NCBI GenBank assembly: GCA_033391075.1
Contig: JAWPMV010000005.1
Coordinates: 310,001-374,000, forward strand
Reading direction: 5' to 3'
DNA from: Bacteroidia bacterium
Lineage (GTDB): Bacteria > Bacteroidota > Bacteroidia > J057
DNA: 64,000 nt
Positions 1-9,078 of the stretch are shown here, in pieces. Positions within the stretch are counted from its first letter, which is position 1, and the number at the start of each line of letters is the position of its first letter. The position numbers and the translations under genes were made by a program. The notes beneath the pieces were generated by a model. That model had not been told where the DNA came from. It was given only the letters and a program-made list of their open reading frames with translations, and did not search any database.

Positions 1-2
1 GC

Positions 3-767
3 AGCTCCTCCTCGGATAACCATCTTACCGTCCAGAATATCAATGGCTCTATCAGTATTGAAGGCTATAGCGGAAGTAGTATCCAGGTAAGTGCGACCAA
101 AACTATCAAAGGAGAGAACGGAGATGCCCTCAATAAAGGCAAAGAAGACGTTCAGCTACGATTCGCTGAAAAAGGGAATAAAGTTTTCGTTTATCTTGAA
201 ACTCCTATGAATCAGTATGATGTCGAAAAGGGAAAATACAAGGATTGGGACGATAAGAATCGCAAGTATAAGCGACCGGACTATCAGTACCTGCTTGATA
301 TTACGATCAGGGTACCTCGTTCTAGCAGTTTGAAAGTAAATACCATGAATGATGGTGACATATTGATCAAGGATGTGCAAGCCAAAGATTTGCATGTAGG
401 CAACCTCAATGGTGCCATCAATATGGAAAATGTAGCTGGTAAGACCTATGTCAATGCTTTAAACAAAGACATCAACATTAGCTATGCCAGCAATCCCACA
501 GAAGAGTCCGTATTTAAATCCCTAAATGGAGACATCAACATTCAACTTGCCTCCAGCCTGAATGCAGATGTTAGCTTCAAAAGCTTGAATGGGGATTTCT
601 ATACCAATATGGAAGCTACGGTGGTTCCACAGAAGATGTCTCAGACTCGAGACAGCAGTGGAAAAACGAAATATAAAATTAGCAAAAACGAGTCCTTTAG
701 ATTGGGTTCTGGCGGAGTAAAATATCGCTTCGATTTGCTAAATGGAGACGTAATGCTTAAAAAGTAA
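3..767 (+). CDS. DUF4097-family beta-repeat protein (5' end outside window)
   Basis: The frame is open to the left edge, so the true start lies outside the window; the first in-frame ATG at 207 is internal. The protein has short repeated strands of the type xxNGxIxI (for example around 45-60, 400-420 and 530-545), which is the pattern of DUF4097/YvlB putative adhesin-like beta-helix proteins. No transmembrane segment is seen in the visible part. The next gene starts 4 nt after the stop and has the same repeat pattern, so the two form an operon of tandem paralogues. Family assignment is by repeat pattern; the function of DUF4097 proteins is not established. Confidence 0.75.
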   Translation, partial: SSSSDNHLTVQNINGSISIEGYSGSSIQVSATKTIKGENGDALNKGKEDVQLRFAEKGNKVFVYLETPMNQYDVEKGKYKDWDDKNRKYKRPDYQYLLDITIRVPRSSSLKVNTMNDGDILIKDVQAKDLHVGNLNGAINMENVAGKTYVNALNKDINISYASNPTEESVFKSLNGDINIQLASSLNADVSFKSLNGDFYTNMEATVVPQKMSQTRDSSGKTKYKISKNESFRLGSGGVKYRFDLLNGDVMLKK

Positions 768-771
768 TAGA

Positions 772-1593
772 ATGAAAGATCTAGATAAAAACGTAAAGAG
801 ATTACTACTCGTACTGGCAGTTTTGTTCTTCTGCAATCCCGGTTTCGGCCAGAATATAGATGGGGAGACTTTTAGCCTCGAGCTCAGCAATCCCAACAGT
901 CCAGGCAAATTGGAATTCCAAAATACAAATGGCGGGATTTCCATAGTCGGACACGATAAAGCCACCATAGAAATTTTTGCTAAGAGAAGGGAAAAAAGAA
1001 AAGCTCCCAAGACACGGGAAGGCATGAAAAGCATTAGCAATAATAATCTTGAGTATTCGGTTGAAGAGATAAAAAACACGGTGCTTATCAGAACCTGGAA
1101 TAGTGGAACCGTCGATTTCGAGATTAAAGTGCCCAGAAAGTTTTCCCTTAATATTAAAACTGTCAATAGGGGAAATATTTATGTCGAGAAGGTAAGTGGA
1201 GAGTTTGAAGTCAGCAATGTAAATGGATCCATTACGATGAAGGATGTATCCGGCTCAGTTATCGCGGATGCATTGAATAAAGATATAATCGTCAACTTCA
1301 TCTCCATCAATAACAGTCCTATGGCTTTCTCAAACTTTAATGGAGATATAGAGGTAAGTTTTCCCGGAAGTTTACAAGCTGAAGTGAAGGCAAAATCTCA
1401 AACGGGCGAAATTTACACTGACTTTGACATGAAAATAAAAGCAGCCGATCCTACCATCAGCAAAAAAGAGGCGAATGGTGCCTATAAGGTGACTCGGGAC
1501 GAATGGGTCAGGGGAAGCATAAATGGAGGAGGAGCTGAGATTGTGTTTCAAACCCACAATGGCGATATCCTCATTCGCAATAAAGATAAATAG
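772..1593 (+). CDS. DUF4097-family exported protein
   Basis: A 273-aa protein with an N-terminal signal peptide (basic residues, then a hydrophobic run from about 12 to 22, ending near GFGQ). The mature part is built of short strands with NGxI and NGDI motifs, spaced like those of the upstream gene; both end with a GDxxxK-type strand. This is the DUF4097 beta-helix pattern. It lies 4 nt downstream of its paralogue and is probably co-transcribed with it. It is likely an exported envelope protein. No catalytic motif is visible. Confidence 0.8.
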   Translation: MKDLDKNVKRLLLVLAVLFFCNPGFGQNIDGETFSLELSNPNSPGKLEFQNTNGGISIVGHDKATIEIFAKRREKRKAPKTREGMKSISNNNLEYSVEEIKNTVLIRTWNSGTVDFEIKVPRKFSLNIKTVNRGNIYVEKVSGEFEVSNVNGSITMKDVSGSVIADALNKDIIVNFISINNSPMAFSNFNGDIEVSFPGSLQAEVKAKSQTGEIYTDFDMKIKAADPTISKKEANGAYKVTRDEWVRGSINGGGAEIVFQTHNGDILIRNKDK

Positions 1594-1605
1594 TATGCTC
1601 ATAGC

Positions 1606-1649
1606 GGCAGAGCGTGTTCATCCAGTTTTCACTCTCTGCCCTTTTCTCT
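1606..1649 (+). terminator. possible weak terminator after the DUF4097 pair
   Basis: A 7-bp stem GGCAGAG/CTCTGCC (1606-1612 and 1634-1640) with a 21-nt loop is followed by a T-rich tract. The loop is long, so this is only a candidate. Confidence 0.35.
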
Positions 1650-1771
1650 TTCCTTAGTTCTCATTCCCTTCCATCCATTTTGTATTTCAAGCATCAAGAA
1701 TCAGCATTTCCAAAATGCCTGAATCGAATTCCTATCTCTAATCCTAAAGCTTCAATTATCAAAAAATAAGT

Positions 1772-3109
1772 ATGAAAAATATAGCCTTTCTTTTTTTGCT
1801 CCTCCCCTATTTCTCCTTAAGTATTTTTAGTCAAGATGCTCAGGAAATAAAGGACGAAGAACGTTTCACTTCCGTCTATCCTCAGGAAAAATACCTGGCT
1901 GATCTGGATGAATTTGCAAAGAGCTTGACCGAGACTCATCCACAAGCTTATGAATTTATGAGCAAAGAAGATTTCTGGAAATCTGTTTCGGAAAAGAAAA
2001 ATTCTATCAGCTCTAAAACGACCCTAAGCGAATTCATTTGGATGTGCAGTGAGCTCATTGCGAATCTGGGATGTAGTCATAGCAATTTGGGCTTTTTCAA
2101 TCAGGAATTTCATTTACTGCCTGATTCGTTGAGATTTCCCATTGATAGTCGTTTTATAGGGGAAAGTTGTTTCATCACAGATCCTCTGGTAAATGCAGAT
2201 AGAGTAAGTATAGGAGAGGAAATCATTTCGATAAATGGACTCAGTATAGCAGAGATCAAGGCCGGAATTTTCAAACATATTTCTTCAGATGGATACAATC
2301 CTCAAAGAAAAAAGGGCATGCTCAATGTAGAATTTAACTCCTACCTCTCTTATTTTCTGGGATTTCCAGCTTCATACAGCATTGTACTTAAAGGCAAAAA
2401 AGCGCCTATCCAGCTTAGAGCCTTGAAGAAATACAATTTCAATCCCAGGAATGCCTATGATTCGGGTTGTAAGGACAGATTATGTGCAGAAATTTCAGAA
2501 AAAGAGAATACCGCTCAACTGACAATCCGCAGTTTTTATTTTGGAGATAAAGTACAAGCCTATTACAGTTTCATTGACAGTGTATTTGAGGTTATGAATA
2601 CAAAGCAAATCCAGCATTTGATTGTCGATGTACGAGGCAATGGAGGTGGCCCTAGCTTTACCGCTTCCCATTTACTCAAGTATTTGGCAGAAAAACCTTT
2701 CACCTATTTCAGCAAAGAAACGCGCTATGAAGAGGCATTCAACTTACCTATGGAGCCTTATGAAAATGCTTATAAAGGGAAGATCTATGTCTTAATGGAT
2801 GAAGGCTGTGGATCCACCACCGGACATTTTCTCTCCCTGCTTGAAGATCAGCAAATCGGAACATTGGTAGGGACAGAATCGGGAAGTACATTTAGCTGCA
2901 ATGATAATAGCCAAAATTTCAAGCTTACTCATACGGGTATATCATATAGAGTGGCCAGGAACACTTTTACAACAACTGCACAGGGTTTAGCCAAAAACAG
3001 AGGCATTTTGCCGGATCATCCGGTTGAGCAAACACTCAAAGATTTTCTAAACAATCGGGATACAGCTCTTGAATTCACCCAGGCATTGATAAAAGAAGGC
3101 AGGGATTAG
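1772..3109 (+). CDS. secreted S41-family (C-terminal processing-like) peptidase
   Basis: A 445-aa protein with a signal peptide ending near FSQ21. The C-terminal half has the S41 signature: VDVRGNGGG around residues 285-293 and GCGSTTGH around 345-352, where the Ser is the expected nucleophile, followed by LVGTESG. The Lys normally found in CtpA-type enzymes after the GxxTxG loop is not obvious here (the loop reads GTESGSTFS), so the base may differ or be lost. The N-terminal region is typical of S41 proteins in Bacteroidota. It is likely a periplasmic or surface protease. It is monocistronic, with 178 nt upstream and a new transcription unit after it. Confidence 0.8.
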   Translation: MKNIAFLFLLLPYFSLSIFSQDAQEIKDEERFTSVYPQEKYLADLDEFAKSLTETHPQAYEFMSKEDFWKSVSEKKNSISSKTTLSEFIWMCSELIANLGCSHSNLGFFNQEFHLLPDSLRFPIDSRFIGESCFITDPLVNADRVSIGEEIISINGLSIAEIKAGIFKHISSDGYNPQRKKGMLNVEFNSYLSYFLGFPASYSIVLKGKKAPIQLRALKKYNFNPRNAYDSGCKDRLCAEISEKENTAQLTIRSFYFGDKVQAYYSFIDSVFEVMNTKQIQHLIVDVRGNGGGPSFTASHLLKYLAEKPFTYFSKETRYEEAFNLPMEPYENAYKGKIYVLMDEGCGSTTGHFLSLLEDQQIGTLVGTESGSTFSCNDNSQNFKLTHTGISYRVARNTFTTTAQGLAKNRGILPDHPVEQTLKDFLNNRDTALEFTQALIKEGRD

Positions 3110-3283
3110 TAAAAAAGGTCAGGAATAAGAGGCTTGGGAGTCCCCCTGTTTTTTAGGATATCTGGTGCAAACGGAAAACTTACTTTTCCCTTCTTTGCAT
3201 TCCCATCTATGTGGATAAAAATTCGATTTATTTTGCGGAAAGCATATGTATATTCGGCATCAAATACATGTCGTCTAAAAATC

Positions 3284-3856
3284 ATGAGAGTCTTTTCACT
3301 TAGCCTAATCTTTTTCCTTTCCTCATTCTGTCTTTCCGCTCAAAATTCAGATAACAATCTCCCCCTAAGATTCCTTTTCGAAGGAGCCCTTGAATTTGGT
3401 GGAGAACCCGTTGCAGAGGTTCTATTTACCAATGGAGATACACAGTCCGTAAATGCCGGACAAGGAGGCTCAATCAGAGTCGGTGGAGAATTTAGCGTCC
3501 CGAAACTCGAGCAATTGCGCTTTCGTGCATCTGCCGGAATCAAATACGTAACTACCGCTGCTGATAATGTTAACATTCGTTTGACACGAATCCCCATTCA
3601 TCTCACCGCAAACTGGATGATCACAGATGATATTCGTTTGGGGGTCGGTCTGGTCAGTCACCAAAATATCAACTTTAAAGCAGATGGCATTGGAGATGAT
3701 CTCCGCTTTAATGCGGCCAATGGACCCATTTTTGAAATTGCCTGGAAGGGAGTTGGGATAAACTTTACGTTGATGGAATACAGGGATAATATGGGTGAAA
3801 CTTATTCTGCTAATGCGATAGGAGTTACTTTTTCCGGAGTTTTGCCAAAAAGATAG
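3284..3856 (+). CDS. secreted outer-membrane-type beta protein, unknown
   Basis: I place the start at the ATG at 3284 because a clean signal peptide (MRVFSLSLIFFLSS..., cleavage near LSAQ) begins there; the in-frame ATG 150 nt upstream adds residues that look untranslated. The 190-aa product has alternating hydrophobic and polar strands (FRASAGIKYVTT, IRLGVGLVSHQNI, GINFTLMEYR) and ends in strands consistent with a small outer-membrane barrel. I do not recognise a named family. No neighbour clarifies the function. Confidence 0.6.
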   Translation: MRVFSLSLIFFLSSFCLSAQNSDNNLPLRFLFEGALEFGGEPVAEVLFTNGDTQSVNAGQGGSIRVGGEFSVPKLEQLRFRASAGIKYVTTAADNVNIRLTRIPIHLTANWMITDDIRLGVGLVSHQNINFKADGIGDDLRFNAANGPIFEIAWKGVGINFTLMEYRDNMGETYSANAIGVTFSGVLPKR

Positions 3857-3929
3857 AAAATCAATTTACTGCTGTTTGGGATATCCGGTGATTAGTACTA
3901 ATTTATCTGTACACACAATTTTTTTCGCC

Positions 3930-4571
3930 ATGCCCTATTTAAATGACTGGTCGGAATACGCCGGATACCAGAACCACATCAAAGGATTAAAACTCAAACA
4001 TTTCGCTCCTAATGAACTTCTGGGTTCGATAGGGAAAGTGAGAAATGGGATCACCAATGAAGGGCCACCTCCTGCGGTTTGGGGCAATATCGTTCCCACT
4101 GTAATTATCCTGGATCAATTGAGAGCAGAAATGGGAGCACCAATTCGCATCAATTCCTGCTATCGTTTCCCTGCTTACAATTCGGTAGTACCAGGCAGTT
4201 CGAAAAAAAGCATGCACATTACCTTTAGAGCCTTAGATTTTCAGGTAAGAACCAGCACACCTAAAGATAGCCTCATCAAGGCCACCAATATTCTGAAATC
4301 ATGGAGAGCTGATAAAAACAAATGGTTTGAAAGTCCTGTACCGATCAATTTCCATAGAGTTCTGGACAATGAAAAATTTGAAAAACCTCTTCAGACAAAA
4401 TCTGAAAATGGGAAGCACTATTTCCGTTTCTCAGGAGGAATAGGCCTGTATAATACCTTTACCCATTTTGATACAAGAGGCTATGATGCAGATTGGGATA
4501 AGCGAACGAAATCCCGCAGTCTCGCAGAGCCTGTATTCGATTGGGATGAAGTAATCGAGTACGGAGAGTAA
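3930..4571 (+). CDS. M15A-like (Peptidase_M15_3) zinc peptidase
   Basis: It has the M15A layout: a short peptidoglycan-binding-like start, then NSCYRFPAYN (the SGYRSPxYN motif), then SMHITFRALDF with the His and Asp that bind zinc, and late HFDTRG with the third His. It has no clear signal peptide, as in many phage-like M15A enzymes. The ATG at 3930 (MPYLNDW...) is preferred; an upstream in-frame ATG at 3876 would add 18 residues of low-complexity leader. The likely role is cleavage of peptidoglycan cross-links or stems. The glutamate position is not certain, so activity is inferred. Confidence 0.7.
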   Translation: MPYLNDWSEYAGYQNHIKGLKLKHFAPNELLGSIGKVRNGITNEGPPPAVWGNIVPTVIILDQLRAEMGAPIRINSCYRFPAYNSVVPGSSKKSMHITFRALDFQVRTSTPKDSLIKATNILKSWRADKNKWFESPVPINFHRVLDNEKFEKPLQTKSENGKHYFRFSGGIGLYNTFTHFDTRGYDADWDKRTKSRSLAEPVFDWDEVIEYGE

Positions 4572-4652
4572 ATAAATTTTAACGTTCATAGAAGGATTTC
4601 TTTTCCTTTCCGCGTCAATAGGATTCATACCACGATCTAAACCTATTGACTT

Positions 4653-6926
4653 ATGAACAAATCTTTCCTGTTCTGCCTATTTCTACTCACTCCATTTTTA
4701 AGTTTCAGCCAGTCTTTTTATGATGAAGCTGTCATTCAGAGCATAGAAATTACCTTTGCGCAAAGCAATTGGGATGCACTCCTTGATGCCGAAAAAGCGG
4801 GGAATGATGGCTATATCATGGCACTATCTGTCTCTATCAATGGGACGGTATTTGATAGTGTAGGAGTAAAGTATAAAGGCAACAGTACGTATAATGCCAA
4901 TCAAACTAAAAATCCTTTTCATATCGAATTGGATACCTATAAGGAACAAGACTACCAGGGCTATAAGGATATAAAACTTAGCAATGGAGATAAAGATCCT
5001 TCTTTCATCCGCGAAGCCCTTTCCTATAAAATCCTGCGAAATTACATGGACGCTCCCCTGGCCAATTTCAGCCATGTCTATGTAAATTCTAGCTACCTCG
5101 GGCTCTACACCAATGTAGAAGCCATTACAAAAACCTTTGTCAGTGATCGCTTTGGCTCAAAATCAAATGCTTTTTTCAAATGTAATCCTCCTGCAGGAGC
5201 AGGCCCTGGTACCAGTACTTACCCAAATCTTGTCTATCTGGGAACAGATAGTAGCCAGTATTATAGTCGCTATGAATTGAAATCTGAGGGAGGATGGAAC
5301 GAACTCATCGACTTTTGTGACACCCTGCAAAATGAGATTGCGAGCATCGAAAATATCCTGGACGTTGACAGAGCTCTTTGGATGCTGGCTTTCGATAATG
5401 TACTGGTAAATCTGGACAGTTATATAGGCAGCTTTGCCCAGAATTATTATCTCTATCGCGATGATTATGGGAGATTTTTGCCAGTGGTTTGGGATCTTAA
5501 CGAATCCTTTGGCAGATTTTCTATGACGGGTACAGGAAGTTTAAATACCACCCTGGCTAAACAGCAGATGAGCCACCTCCTGAATCAAAGCAGTTCCTCT
5601 TTTCCTTTAGTCAGCAAACTCCTCAGCGTACCCAAATACAAAAAGATTTATCTCGCCCATTTTAAGACTTTATTACTGGAAAATTTTGGGAGCAATGGGC
5701 CCTATATTCAAGCTGCCCAAAGCCTTCGAACAACGATAGATGCGGCGGTGCAGGCAGATCCTAATAAGTTTTTCACCTATGCCGATTTTATCAATAACCT
5801 TAATTCAGATATCACAAGCGGAGGTGGTGGCCCGGGGGGAAGAGCCTCTACGCCTGGAATTACCAATTTGATGAATGCTAGGTATAGCTATCTAACAGCT
5901 CTTTCAGATTTTACCGCTACTGAACCTTCCATTTCAAATATCAGCCTTTCTAGCCCAAATCCTCTGCTGAATGAAATCCTAAGTGTCACTGCTGAAGTGA
6001 TAAATGAAGAATCAGTCTTCCTCAGATACAGGACTGCTATTCAAGGTCCCTTTACAGAAGTCCAAATGTTTGATGATGGCCTTCACAATGATGGCTCGGC
6101 AAATGACAATATCTATGGAGCGGAATTGACCATAAATAGCACCCAAACCAGCTATTATATTTATGCAGAAAATAGCAGCATAGCGAAATTCTCTCCAACC
6201 AATGCAGAACATGAATTCTATACGATCTTCGCCAGTTCAGAAACCGTAGGTGATCTTGTGATCAATGAGTTTATGGCCTCCAATGACAATGCGGTTGCGG
6301 ATCAGGATGGAGAATATGATGACTGGATCGAGCTCTATAATAAAGGGACGGAAGCTCTTGATATTGGAAACTATCACCTGAGCGATGATGGCGATGAACT
6401 GGATAAATTCACATTTCCTTCCGGAACAATCATTCAAGCCAATGAATACATAACGGTTTGGGCAGATGAAGATAGCAGCCAGGCGGGTTATCATGCCGAT
6501 TTTAAAATTTCCGCAGGAGGAGAAGGACTTTATTTAAGTGATGGAGCTTTGGGCATCCTGGATTCTCTCATATTTTCTGATCAGGAAACAGATGTTTCCT
6601 TTGGGCGCTATCCCAATGGAACAGGAGCCTTCCAAACTATGCCTCACAGTTTTGGATCGGAGAATATGCTGACTACCGGCATTTTCAGCTTTGAAGAAGG
6701 AGAGGAATCCTTACGGCTTTATCCAAATCCTGCGAGTTCATCCTTCACGCTGGAATTGGGAGAAACGGCTTTTGAGGAAAGCGAAATCAAAGTCTTTGAT
6801 GTAAATGCCCAACTCATTTATAAGGGTACTATGCTACAATCTACTCAGATAAATAGTAGCAATTGGACTGCGGGCATATATGTCGTCATAGTAGGAACAT
6901 ACAGCAAGAAGTTGATCAAATACTAA
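4653..6926 (+). CDS. CotH-kinase / lamin-tail-domain protein with T9SS C-terminal signal
   Basis: A 757-aa exported protein. Residues 1-19 are a signal peptide ending SFSQS. About 25-330 is a CotH kinase-type domain (KYKGNST near 73, VVWDLNESFGRF near 278). A Gly-rich linker SGGGGPGG follows near 390, then an Ig-like strand region. A lamin-tail domain spans about 533-665 (VINEFMASND, DDWIELYN, LSDDGDELDKFTFP). From about 688 there is a type IX sorting domain starting LYPNPASSSF and ending in a Lys-rich strand. CotH proteins phosphorylate partner proteins in spores; what this one modifies is unknown. It is likely surface-attached or released by T9SS. Confidence 0.85.
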   Translation: MNKSFLFCLFLLTPFLSFSQSFYDEAVIQSIEITFAQSNWDALLDAEKAGNDGYIMALSVSINGTVFDSVGVKYKGNSTYNANQTKNPFHIELDTYKEQDYQGYKDIKLSNGDKDPSFIREALSYKILRNYMDAPLANFSHVYVNSSYLGLYTNVEAITKTFVSDRFGSKSNAFFKCNPPAGAGPGTSTYPNLVYLGTDSSQYYSRYELKSEGGWNELIDFCDTLQNEIASIENILDVDRALWMLAFDNVLVNLDSYIGSFAQNYYLYRDDYGRFLPVVWDLNESFGRFSMTGTGSLNTTLAKQQMSHLLNQSSSSFPLVSKLLSVPKYKKIYLAHFKTLLLENFGSNGPYIQAAQSLRTTIDAAVQADPNKFFTYADFINNLNSDITSGGGGPGGRASTPGITNLMNARYSYLTALSDFTATEPSISNISLSSPNPLLNEILSVTAEVINEESVFLRYRTAIQGPFTEVQMFDDGLHNDGSANDNIYGAELTINSTQTSYYIYAENSSIAKFSPTNAEHEFYTIFASSETVGDLVINEFMASNDNAVADQDGEYDDWIELYNKGTEALDIGNYHLSDDGDELDKFTFPSGTIIQANEYITVWADEDSSQAGYHADFKISAGGEGLYLSDGALGILDSLIFSDQETDVSFGRYPNGTGAFQTMPHSFGSENMLTTGIFSFEEGEESLRLYPNPASSSFTLELGETAFEESEIKVFDVNAQLIYKGTMLQSTQINSSNWTAGIYVVIVGTYSKKLIKY

Positions 6927-6956
6927 GTATAAAGACTTACTTATTCAAGCTTAATG

Positions 6957-6993
6957 AGCCTGGGTTTCAAATAGGAAATCCCGGGCTTTTTTC
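6957..6993 (+). terminator. Rho-independent terminator after CotH gene
   Basis: An imperfect stem, AGCCTGGGTTTC pairing with GAAATCCCGGGCT, with a 6-nt loop is followed by six T. It closes the CotH transcription unit. Confidence 0.75.
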
Positions 6994-7122
6994 TATTTGC
7001 CCAAGTCGATAAAAGGTGGACTTTGTGAGGTTCTCCCTAAAAACTATTTATTTGTAGATCAGTTATGCAATGTATCCGTGCCGAGTAACACTACGTTTAG
7101 CACGCAGGAAATCTGATCTAGT

Positions 7123-8178
7123 ATGTACACTCAAAAGACCTACAAAGCCTTCGACCTTGCCATGTGGACAAGGTTCGACACTCTAAAATTCATCTTCATC
7201 GGTACTTTTTGGGTATCGTTTTATTATTTCATGGACATAGCCTGGGTGAAGATTCCCTGGACTCCCCTGGCACTTATCGGTACAGCCGTAGCCTTCGTGA
7301 TCGGTTTTCAAAACAACTCTGCTTATGGCAGAATCTGGGAAGCTCGAAAGATCTGGGGAGGCATCGTAAATACTTCTCGTACACTCGGGATGTTCCTTCA
7401 GGATATGATCACAAATGCCCATTCAGATATAAAATTATCTGAAGCAGAACTCAAACATGAGATAAAAACCTTAACCTATAGGCATATCGCCTGGATGACA
7501 GCCTTGCGGCATTCTATGCGTCAGAAAAAAACCTGGGAGACCAATGCTGACGAAAGAACCAATCAGGAATGGCGAGTGTTGCCTCCCGAAAGAATAACAG
7601 CCTTGAAGGATGATCTGGCTCCTTACATTTCTGATGAGGATATGGATTACGTCCTCTCCAAGAACAATAAGCAGACGGCCCTCCTCTATTTACAATCGCA
7701 TCATTTGAGGAAATTAAAAGAAGAGGGTGTTATTTGGGAATTTGCCTTTCTTCAATTGGAAGGAGTTCTGGAAGAACTTTTTACCCTACAAGGTAAATCC
7801 GAGCGAATCAAAAATTTCCCCTATCCTCGTCAATTCGCTACCCTCAATCACTTTTTTATGTGGTTATTTGTCTTGTTGCTTCCTTTGGCACTCATCCCAC
7901 AATTTGCAGAGATTGCCGAAGGATTTATGGACAAGATGCCTATTCTCAGTGATCTGTTTATCTGGGCTTCTATTCCCTTCTATGTAGCCGTAGCATGGAT
8001 CTTTCATACTATGGAGCGGATCGGACGTACGGGAGAAAATCCTTTTGAAGGAACCTCCAATGATGTACCCATTTCAACCATAGCCCGAGGAATTGAAATA
8101 GACTTGCGTCAGAATCTTGGGGAAACCAAAGAAGAGATACCTACTCAATTTCCTGTGCATTACGATGTGCAGTTTTAA
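7123..8178 (+). CDS. bestrophin-family anion channel
   Basis: A 351-aa membrane protein of the bacterial bestrophin (RFP-TM, UPF0187) family. Hydrophobic segments lie near 25-45, 50-75, 245-265 and 280-300. The conserved run VAFVIGFQNNSAYGRIWEAR near 55-75 and the C-terminal PFEGTSNDVP motif, the usual basis of the channel belt, are both present. The length is typical. It is expected to form a pentameric anion channel in the inner membrane. It is flanked by terminators on both sides, so it is monocistronic. Confidence 0.88.
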   Translation: MYTQKTYKAFDLAMWTRFDTLKFIFIGTFWVSFYYFMDIAWVKIPWTPLALIGTAVAFVIGFQNNSAYGRIWEARKIWGGIVNTSRTLGMFLQDMITNAHSDIKLSEAELKHEIKTLTYRHIAWMTALRHSMRQKKTWETNADERTNQEWRVLPPERITALKDDLAPYISDEDMDYVLSKNNKQTALLYLQSHHLRKLKEEGVIWEFAFLQLEGVLEELFTLQGKSERIKNFPYPRQFATLNHFFMWLFVLLLPLALIPQFAEIAEGFMDKMPILSDLFIWASIPFYVAVAWIFHTMERIGRTGENPFEGTSNDVPISTIARGIEIDLRQNLGETKEEIPTQFPVHYDVQF

Positions 8179-8185
8179 GCAAAAA

Positions 8186-8215
8186 AAGGGAAGCTTTTGA
8201 GGCTTCCCTTTTTAT
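8186..8215. terminator. bidirectional terminator
   Basis: A perfect 9-bp stem AAGGGAAGC/GCTTCCCTT with a 7-nt loop, A-rich on the left and T-rich on the right. It lies between two convergent genes (bestrophin and DoxX-like) and can serve both. Confidence 0.85.
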
Positions 8216-8234
8216 ATTTCCTGGAGTTTGGGAA

Positions 8235-8600
8235 TCAGACTTCTGTCGCTGATTTTTTCTCGTAAACATAAGAAATGATCAATAAGACAAGGGCCAGTAA
8301 TGCACCCGCAAATTCTCCATCTTTAGCTACAATATGGCCCGATCCTGCCAGAATAAAATCAAAAAAGAAGCCTGCATACGCCCACTCCTTCAAGGTTTCC
8401 GACTTTTTCGTCCAAATAGCAATCAGTCCTAAAATTTTGGCGATGGCTAGAGGGTAAATGATGAAGGTTGGATACCCCAATCGGCTAAAGGTTTCGCTTA
8501 CCATTTCATGATTAAAAAAATACATACTCGCCGAGAACAGCATCATAAGCGTCAACAGTCCGGTGGATATGCGGTAGATTAATACGTTTCGATTTTTCAT
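8235..8600 (-). CDS. DoxX-like small membrane protein
   Basis: A 121-aa protein with four predicted membrane segments (near 9-27, 44-62, 73-90 and 96-112). The order and motifs (SASMYFF, PLAIAKILGLIAIW, GxHIVAKDGE) fit the DoxX_2-like family. It is divergent from an HxlR regulator 97 nt away, a pairing common in Bacteroidota in which HxlR controls the membrane protein or a linked oxidoreductase. The biochemical role is unknown. Confidence 0.75.
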   Translation of the reverse strand: MKNRNVLIYRISTGLLTLMMLFSASMYFFNHEMVSETFSRLGYPTFIIYPLAIAKILGLIAIWTKKSETLKEWAYAGFFFDFILAGSGHIVAKDGEFAGALLALVLLIISYVYEKKSATEV

Positions 8601-8648
8601 TTCTAAATCCTATTGTGATTATTTCTTGCTAATGTAGAGCATAAGCTT

Positions 8649-8656
8649 TACTTTTG
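8649..8656 (+). promoter_or_regulatory. candidate -7 box (TACTTTTG) for the HxlR gene
   Basis: It matches the Bacteroidota -7 consensus TAnnTTTG exactly. An imperfect -33 element (CTTG at 8625-8628) sits 20 nt upstream. The start codon is 42 nt downstream. Confidence 0.5.
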
Positions 8657-8678
8657 AAAGCAGATATACAAAAGATAG

Positions 8679-8688
8679 TAGTATACTA
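8679..8688. promoter_or_regulatory. candidate HxlR operator, palindrome TAGTATACTA
   Basis: A perfect 10-bp palindrome in the divergent DoxX-like/HxlR intergenic region, 9 nt before the HxlR start and downstream of its -7 box. The second HxlR locus (22447-22462) also carries TAGTA/TACTA half-sites, which supports autoregulation by this family. Confidence 0.5.
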
Positions 8689-8697
8689 GAGTATAGC

Positions 8698-9078
8698 ATG
8701 GAAAATGAAAAAAAAGAAGTATGGGATAAGACAGAATGCAATGACTTTCTCCTACCCATACGCGATTCCCTTGCAATATTTAGTGGGAAATGGAAAATCC
8801 CCATTATCTCTGCCTTATTATATGTAGGGGAAAGCGGCTTTAAAGAATTGGAGCGCATGGTCATGGATATCACTCCCAAGATGCTTTCCAAAGAGCTCAA
8901 AGAATTGGAGACTAATCTGATGGTGGAAAGAATAGTTTTAGACACTCGCCCTGTAAAGGTGAAGTATAGAATCACAGAATACGGCAAGTCAAGCGAGCTC
9001 GTCATTGAAGCTTTGCTTCAATGGGGAAGGAAGCATCGCGAAAAGATTATGTCTGAAGAAGTAAAGAGTCCCGTTTAA
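8698..9078 (+). CDS. HxlR-family transcriptional regulator
   Basis: A 126-aa winged helix protein. It has the HxlR order: an N-terminal Cys (ECND, C15), then FSGKWKIPIISALL, FKELERMV, ITPKMLSKELKELE (recognition helix) and VKVKYRITEYG (wing). It is divergent from the DoxX-like gene, which is the likely target. The single Cys could sense redox or electrophiles, as in some HxlR members, but that is inference. Its stop overlaps the stop of the convergent LytTR regulator gene by 4 nt. Confidence 0.88.
   Translation: MENEKKEVWDKTECNDFLLPIRDSLAIFSGKWKIPIISALLYVGESGFKELERMVMDITPKMLSKELKELETNLMVERIVLDTRPVKVKYRITEYGKSSELVIEALLQWGRKHREKIMSEEVKSPV

Noticed and set aside
3134-3283. Longer N-terminal extension of the small outer-membrane-like protein
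   Set aside because: It would bury a clear signal peptide 50 residues inside the protein; the start at 3284 is better.
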